From NCBI GenBank assembly GCA_023227685.1, contig JALNVG010000083.1:1-9608 (forward strand): 9,608 bases of DNA. The letters run 5' to 3'. The stretch is from Bacteroidaceae bacterium. GTDB lineage: Bacteria > Bacteroidota > Bacteroidia > Bacteroidales > Bacteroidaceae. The notes under the pieces were generated by a model. It worked only from the letters and a program-made list of their open reading frames with translations. It was not told the origin of the DNA and ran no database searches. Below, piece after piece: positions 6,672-9,608 of this stretch; the first letter of the stretch is position 1, and each line of letters opens with the position of its first letter. The position numbers and the translations under genes were made by a program.

Positions 6672-6788
6672 ATGATGAATTTTACGAAAACAGAAATAAA
6701 CGTCTTTTTTAATTATACTCAATTGGTCAAACCGTTTGTGTGGAGGGGCAATTGTTCCTACGAGGGTTGGTATGCGTTTGGATTATAA
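6672..6788 (+). CDS. Possible 38-residue ORF directly after the hydrolase
   Basis: ATG 6672, three bases after the hydrolase stop, opens a 38-codon frame ending at TAA 6786-6788. It reads MMNFTKTEINVFF at the start and ends WRGNCSYEGWYAFGL. I do not recognise it. The tight spacing suggests translational coupling. However, it may be a chance ORF or the 5' piece of a gene interrupted by the intron or by the deletion that created relic 2. Low confidence. Confidence 0.2.
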   Translation: MMNFTKTEINVFFNYTQLVKPFVWRGNCSYEGWYAFGL

Positions 6789-6840
6789 AATTAATATATT
6801 ACAGAAAATGAAGGTAAGCCCTCGAGAAAGTACATCTTGC

Positions 6841-6936
6841 ATTGGATATGTTCCTATTAGGTATCATGTAAAAGTGAAAGCCAATGTTAATTTTTTTTTG
6901 ACAGAATTTGATAAATATCATTACAGAACAAAATAA
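6841..6936 (+). pseudogene. Group II intron maturase C-terminal remnant, second copy
   Basis: The frame reads IGYVPIRYHVKVKANVN, FFLTEFDKYHYRTK and then stops at 6934-6936. It matches the remnant at 883-1104 and the C-terminal R.H.KVK.....F..E(Y/F)D.Y pattern of group II intron maturases. The stop comes about 14 codons earlier than in copy 1, although nucleotide similarity continues beyond it, so it was gained by mutation. The frame extends upstream to GTG 6736 without stops, but that part has no maturase character, so I do not treat the 66-codon ORF as a gene. Confidence 0.55.
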
Positions 6937-6970
6937 AGAAAAATTTAGCAAAATAGTGCAAATAAATTAT

Positions 6971-6978
6971 TACTTTTG
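6971..6978 (+). promoter_or_regulatory. Possible Bacteroidota -7 box (TACTTTTG)
   Basis: TACTTTTG fits the TAnnTTTG consensus of the Bacteroidota housekeeping sigma factor. No clear TTG/TTTG -33 box is visible 19-20 bp upstream. If used, the transcript would carry the intron domain V-VI hairpins in the leader of the DUF262 gene. The homologous position in relic 1 lacks the box. Confidence 0.25.
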
Positions 6979-7041
6979 TATCAAATAAAAATAGTAATAA
7001 CAGTAAAGTTACACCTCGAAGTGTTGGCCTTTAAAGTGCCT

Positions 7042-7099
7042 TAGCTGTATGTTGGAAATTCGCACGTACAGTCCTTAGGGGGCGTAAGCTACTTGGTAC
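7042..7099 (+). ncRNA. Group II intron domains V and VI, copy 2
   Basis: Domain V (7042-7074) keeps the AGC triad (7043-7045), the AC bulge and a GAAA cap. It is one nucleotide short in the upper stem, and the first two basal pairs are mismatched. Domain VI pairs 7077-7083 with 7088-7094 around a GTAA loop. A7091 sits opposite G7080, at the branch-point position, and the dinucleotide AC (7098-7099) lies 7-8 nt downstream, as expected for an AY 3' end. The DUF262 start codon lies 43 nt beyond. Confidence 0.7.
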
Positions 7100-7142
7100 A
7101 CACATTTAGAAAGACAATTACGACACAAAAAAATTAAAAAAT

Positions 7143-8882
7143 ATGGCAGGATTTCAAGCACCGATTACAATCCATCAAGCGATTGACAGAATCCGGAAAA
7201 ACGAATATTTATTACCCGCATTTCAAAGAGAGTTTGTTTGGTCATCAGACCAAATTGAAAAACTATTTGATTCGTTAATGAAAGGTTATCCAATCAGTTC
7301 AATGCTATTTTGGAAAGTAAAAGGAGAAACAAAAACAGACTTTCGTTTTTATCAATTTTTAAAACAATTCATTCAATATAATAGAACACATAATGATTCT
7401 ATTAGTACAGACCATGTAAACGATTTTTATTCAATTCTTGATGGTCAACAAAGATTAACTGCATTATTCATTGGATTATGTGGGAGTTATGCTTATAAAG
7501 AATACCGAAGAGCTTTTGCTTATAGTGAATGGAGTTACCCTACGCGACATTTGTATTTGAACATTAGTAAAACATATACTGAAGAAGAAAGTGACAGAAA
7601 ATTTATCTTTTCATTTCTTAATAAAGCAGATTCTAAAGAAAAGGATTTGTTTATTGATAATGAAAGCAACAAATGGTTTAGAATTGGTAGGATCTTATCA
7701 TTACATCAAGACGAAGAGTATGATTTATACGACTTTGCAGAAGAATATAAATTAAGCAAAGAATCAAAAAAAATACTCAAACGATTGGATAAAGTTATTC
7801 ATACTGATTTAATTATAAACTATTATGAAGAAGACGACCAAAAACCCGATAAAGCTGTAAATATATTTGTTCGAATAAATTCAGGTGGTACATATCTCAG
7901 TTTTTCTGATATTTTAATGTCTATTGCAGTTGCTAACTGGAAAGAGAAAGATGCAAGAAATGAAATTTACACTTTAGTTGATAATATTGGTTGCAAAGGC
8001 TTTAATATAAGCAAAGACTACGTCTTAAAGGCATTTTTGTTTTTATATCACAAGGATGTTCGTTCAATGATTACAAGTTTCAATAACGGATTTATAGTAA
8101 AAATTGAAGAAAATTGGGAGAAAATTAGAAATTCAATTCTTAGCCTGTTCGACCTTGCAAAATCATTTGGGTTAACAGATTATACATTAACTTCTTACAA
8201 TGCAACACTTCCAATTTTATACTATTTATATCATAAAGATATTTACGAAGATTTCGCAACTAAAAAATGTTATGAAACAGAAAGGGAATCAATTCGTCGT
8301 TGGCTGTTTTCGATTCTTTTGAGAAAAACATTTGGTGGTCAGGGAGATGCTGTATTAACACAAGCAAGACGTGCATTTACAAATGATATTGAAACAAAAT
8401 TGATTAAACCATTAAATGATTTTCCAGTTAAAGAGATAAATACAGAAATTAAAAAAATTACTGACGTTGGTGACGATTTCATTGAGGAGTTGTTGCTCAC
8501 TCAAAAGGATTCTAGATATAGTTTTCCAATATTGGCAATGCTTTATCCAGATATGGATTACAAAAACAATAACTTCCATCAAGACCATTTGCATCCTGCA
8601 TCAACTTATGACCAGCTAAAACAAGAGCATAAAGATAAATTCGGATGGACGGTTTACAATTCAATATTAAACCTTCAAATGCTTGATTCAAATGTGAATA
8701 TGTCTAAAAACGCCACACCATTAGGCACTTGGATAATTGAACAAACAAAAAATAAAGATAAGGACAGATTTATTGAAAGTCATTTGATTCCTAATGTTGA
8801 TTATTCTTTGGACAATTTCGATAACTTTATCGTTGAGAGAAAGAAAATATTAATTGAAAAGTTGAAAAATATATTGAATTGA
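7143..8882 (+). CDS. DUF262/DUF1524 protein, GmrSD-like nuclease (predicted defence gene)
   Basis: A 579-residue two-domain protein of the GmrSD/type IV restriction class. The N-terminal DUF262 domain has LPAFQREFVW (24-33), the nucleotide-binding/hydrolysis motif LDGQQRLTALF (99-109), and FVRINSGGTYLSFSD (242-256); these correspond to the NTPase (GmrS) part. The C-terminal DUF1524 domain is an HNH-like nuclease (GmrD part) with DHLHP (481-485), a form of the DHIxP motif in which H482 is the catalytic candidate, then SILNLQML (507-514) and NMSKNATPLGTW (519-530). Both halves are in one chain and look intact, so no partner gene is required. Known relatives cut phage DNA carrying modified cytosines. 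Whether this one recognises modified DNA cannot be told from sequence. It is cytosolic and stands alone behind intron relic 2. ATG 7143 starts right before the conserved N-terminus. Confidence 0.87.
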   Translation: MAGFQAPITIHQAIDRIRKNEYLLPAFQREFVWSSDQIEKLFDSLMKGYPISSMLFWKVKGETKTDFRFYQFLKQFIQYNRTHNDSISTDHVNDFYSILDGQQRLTALFIGLCGSYAYKEYRRAFAYSEWSYPTRHLYLNISKTYTEEESDRKFIFSFLNKADSKEKDLFIDNESNKWFRIGRILSLHQDEEYDLYDFAEEYKLSKESKKILKRLDKVIHTDLIINYYEEDDQKPDKAVNIFVRINSGGTYLSFSDILMSIAVANWKEKDARNEIYTLVDNIGCKGFNISKDYVLKAFLFLYHKDVRSMITSFNNGFIVKIEENWEKIRNSILSLFDLAKSFGLTDYTLTSYNATLPILYYLYHKDIYEDFATKKCYETERESIRRWLFSILLRKTFGGQGDAVLTQARRAFTNDIETKLIKPLNDFPVKEINTEIKKITDVGDDFIEELLLTQKDSRYSFPILAMLYPDMDYKNNNFHQDHLHPASTYDQLKQEHKDKFGWTVYNSILNLQMLDSNVNMSKNATPLGTWIIEQTKNKDKDRFIESHLIPNVDYSLDNFDNFIVERKKILIEKLKNILN

Positions 8883-8953
8883 AAGAGAATGTGTGGTAAT
8901 AATGTATAAAAATAATAGCTGGTTTAGTAGTAAATTTTAGGGTTGTAGCCCGT

Positions 8954-9012
8954 TGTAATGTGTCGGGTGAAAGCACCTTTTTGAGGGTAAAGTTAAAGCG
9001 CCTTTTTGGAAG
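8954..9012. repeat. IS21-like terminal repeat block, outer copy
   Basis: It begins TGTAATGTG and contains two internal direct repeats, AAAGCACCTTTTTGAGGG and AAAGCGCCTTTTTGG, joined by TAAAGTT. Multiple short direct repeats behind a TGT end are typical of IS21-family termini, where they bind the IstA transposase. A second copy lies at 9202-9259. Confidence 0.6.
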
Positions 9013-9201
9013 TAGGTGGTATTGCCTTAGGCAAATGAAAAGGATCGATTACGCTCTATTCTTCGAAGCAAGAGGATGCTATTTGGGAAGAGTTTTTTTC
9101 TATCATTAGATTTTTTTCGACTAAAATAGTGGAGCATAAGGGTTCTCTGCTGAAAATTTTAGCTACCTTTATTGTCAATTTAATGAAAGGATAGTGCTTC
9201 T
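9013..9201. other. Spacer between the two IS21-like ends, with a 51-codon gene-like remnant
   Basis: There is no full gene here. On the + strand, frame 9039-9194 is open between TGA 9036-9038 and TAG 9192-9194. It reads SITLYSSKQEDAIWEEFF...FFSTKIVEHKGSLLKILA without an early start codon. It looks protein-like but I do not recognise it. It may be a gene scrap trapped between two IS ends. Confidence 0.3.
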
Positions 9202-9259
9202 TGTAATGTGCAAGGAAAAAGCGCTTTTTTTGGGTAAAGTTAAAGCACCTTTTTTGGGT
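9202..9259. repeat. IS21-like terminal repeat block, istB-proximal copy
   Basis: It begins TGTAATGTG like the outer copy and again holds two AAAGC(G/A)C/TTTTTTT repeats linked by GGGTAAAGTT. It ends 29 bp before the istB stop, the expected place for the right end of an IS21 element. Confidence 0.65.
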
Positions 9260-9288
9260 AACATGCTTTAGCCACGCTTGTTAGTTAA

Positions 9289-9515
9289 TTAAAATATTGT
9301 TTTTTGATTTTCCATTCTGTAACTGGTACCCGATAAACTGATCACTTGACATTTATATAATAATCTATCAAGCAGAGCTGTTATCAGAACTTCGTCATCC
9401 ATTGTTTCCGACCATTCAGTCGGTGCTTTATTACTCGTAATAATAATCGGTGTATTTTCATATAATCTATTTATAAAATGAAATAATTCGTAAGCATCCG
9501 AGCAAGTACATCTTT
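9289..9515 (-). pseudogene. istB: IstB (IS21 helper ATPase), 3' fragment
   Basis: Read on the - strand, this is the C-terminal 65-70 residues of IstB, the AAA+ helper ATPase of IS21-family transposition. The sequence runs DAYELFHFINRLYENTPIII, then TSNKAPTEW (sensor region), DDEVLITALLDRLLYKC and GTSYRMENQKTIF, ending at TAA (9289-9291 on the + strand). The Walker A and B motifs are missing. Homology stops near 9515, where unrelated sequence with the promoter of the next gene begins, so the gene was cut off and cannot function. The left limit is exact; the right limit is an estimate. Confidence 0.82.
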
Positions 9516-9535
9516 TATAAGAGCAATATAAACTT

Positions 9536-9543
9536 TAGCTTTG
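9536..9543 (+). promoter_or_regulatory. Probable Bacteroidota -7 box (TAGCTTTG) for the right-edge gene
   Basis: TAGCTTTG matches TAnnTTTG and lies 17 bp before ATG 9561, which would give a leader of about 10 nt. Around the -33 position there is only TTTTA (9512-9517), not a clean TTTG. It sits just past the broken end of the istB fragment. Confidence 0.45.
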
Positions 9544-9560
9544 TGAAAAAATAAATCACA

Positions 9561-9608
9561 ATGACAAAAGAAGAATTTTTGAATTTTGAAGAACAAAGAA
9601 AAGGATTA
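9561..9608 (+). CDS. 5' start of an unidentified gene, runs off the window
   Basis: ATG 9561 opens 16 codons, MTKEEFLNFEEQRKGL, up to the window edge. The peptide is charged and hydrophilic, with no signal sequence and no recognisable motif. A good -7 box lies just upstream and the ORF has no competing frame, so I think it is real. I cannot name a product from 16 residues. Confidence 0.5.
   Translation, partial: MTKEEFLNFEEQRKGL

Larger units (their letters stand above)
6841..7099 (+). mobile_element. Group II intron relic 2 (maturase tail plus domains V-VI)
   Basis: This is a second copy of the intron 3' portion, in the same orientation as relic 1. It aligns from 6841 (=964) onward. The first 45 bp differ at three positions, and the rest diverges to about three-quarters identity by eye, with small indels. 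The copies are therefore related but not a recent duplication. It contains the maturase tail peptide, the ACAC/GTGT hairpin, a domain V of 33 nt (7042-7074), and a domain VI with an intact branch-point adenosine. Upstream of 6841 the copies are unrelated. A GTGTG at 6736-6740 resembles a group II 5' end, but I cannot confirm that it belongs to this element. Confidence 0.72.

Noticed and set aside
6736..6936. 66-codon ORF starting with GTG as a gene
   Set aside because: Only its last third has recognisable similarity, to the maturase tail in relic 1. The rest has no coding signs and the start is arbitrary.
8412..8594. 60-codon - strand ORF
   Set aside because: Antisense to the DUF262/DUF1524 gene, with no motif or start context.

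Overview
The window is AT-rich DNA, most likely from a member of the Bacteroidota. The reasons are a GH2 beta-galactosidase tail of Bacteroides type, start codons without clear Shine-Dalgarno sequences, two boxes matching the Bacteroidota -7 consensus TAnnTTTG, and IS21-type and IS3-type elements. I do not assign a genus. Nearly every gene is on the + strand.

Layout. Positions 2-571 hold the C-terminal part of a beta-galactosidase, closed by a strong intrinsic terminator (632-673). Positions 883-1221 hold a decayed group II intron tail: the maturase C-terminus plus domains V and VI. About 40 nt later starts a two-gene operon, a SIR2-domain protein (1261-2229) and a HerA/FtsK-type ATPase (2232-3926), which I read as a SIR2-HerA anti-phage system. 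An IS3-family element with an intact DDE triad (3941-5240) begins 14 bp after the herA stop. To its right are a 37-codon single-helix membrane ORF (5262-5375) and a secreted alpha/beta hydrolase (5394-6668). A second group II intron tail (6841-7099) follows, and again about 40 nt later a defence-type gene starts: a DUF262/DUF1524 (GmrSD-like) protein at 7143-8882. The right end (8954-9515) is IS21 debris: two copies of an IS21-like terminal repeat block and the 3' part of an istB gene on the - strand. A new gene starts at 9561 behind a plausible Bacteroidota promoter and runs off the window.

How it fits together. The stretch between the beta-galactosidase and the right edge looks like a mosaic defence island. 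Two unrelated defence modules, one predicted to deplete NAD and one predicted to cleave invading (probably modified) DNA, each sit directly behind the 3' end of a related but non-identical group II intron. The two tails are direct repeats bracketing about 5.9 kb, so recombination between them could lose or exchange the SIR2-HerA/IS3/hydrolase block.

The most unusual observation is this repeated 'intron 3' end, about 40 nt, defence gene' arrangement. Each tail keeps features the other has lost. Copy 1 has a perfect domain V basal helix but a G at the branch-point position. Copy 2 keeps the branch-point A and an AC 3' end but has a damaged domain V. A compact three-way-junction fold at the end of the IS3 element is the second feature that ordinary annotation would miss.
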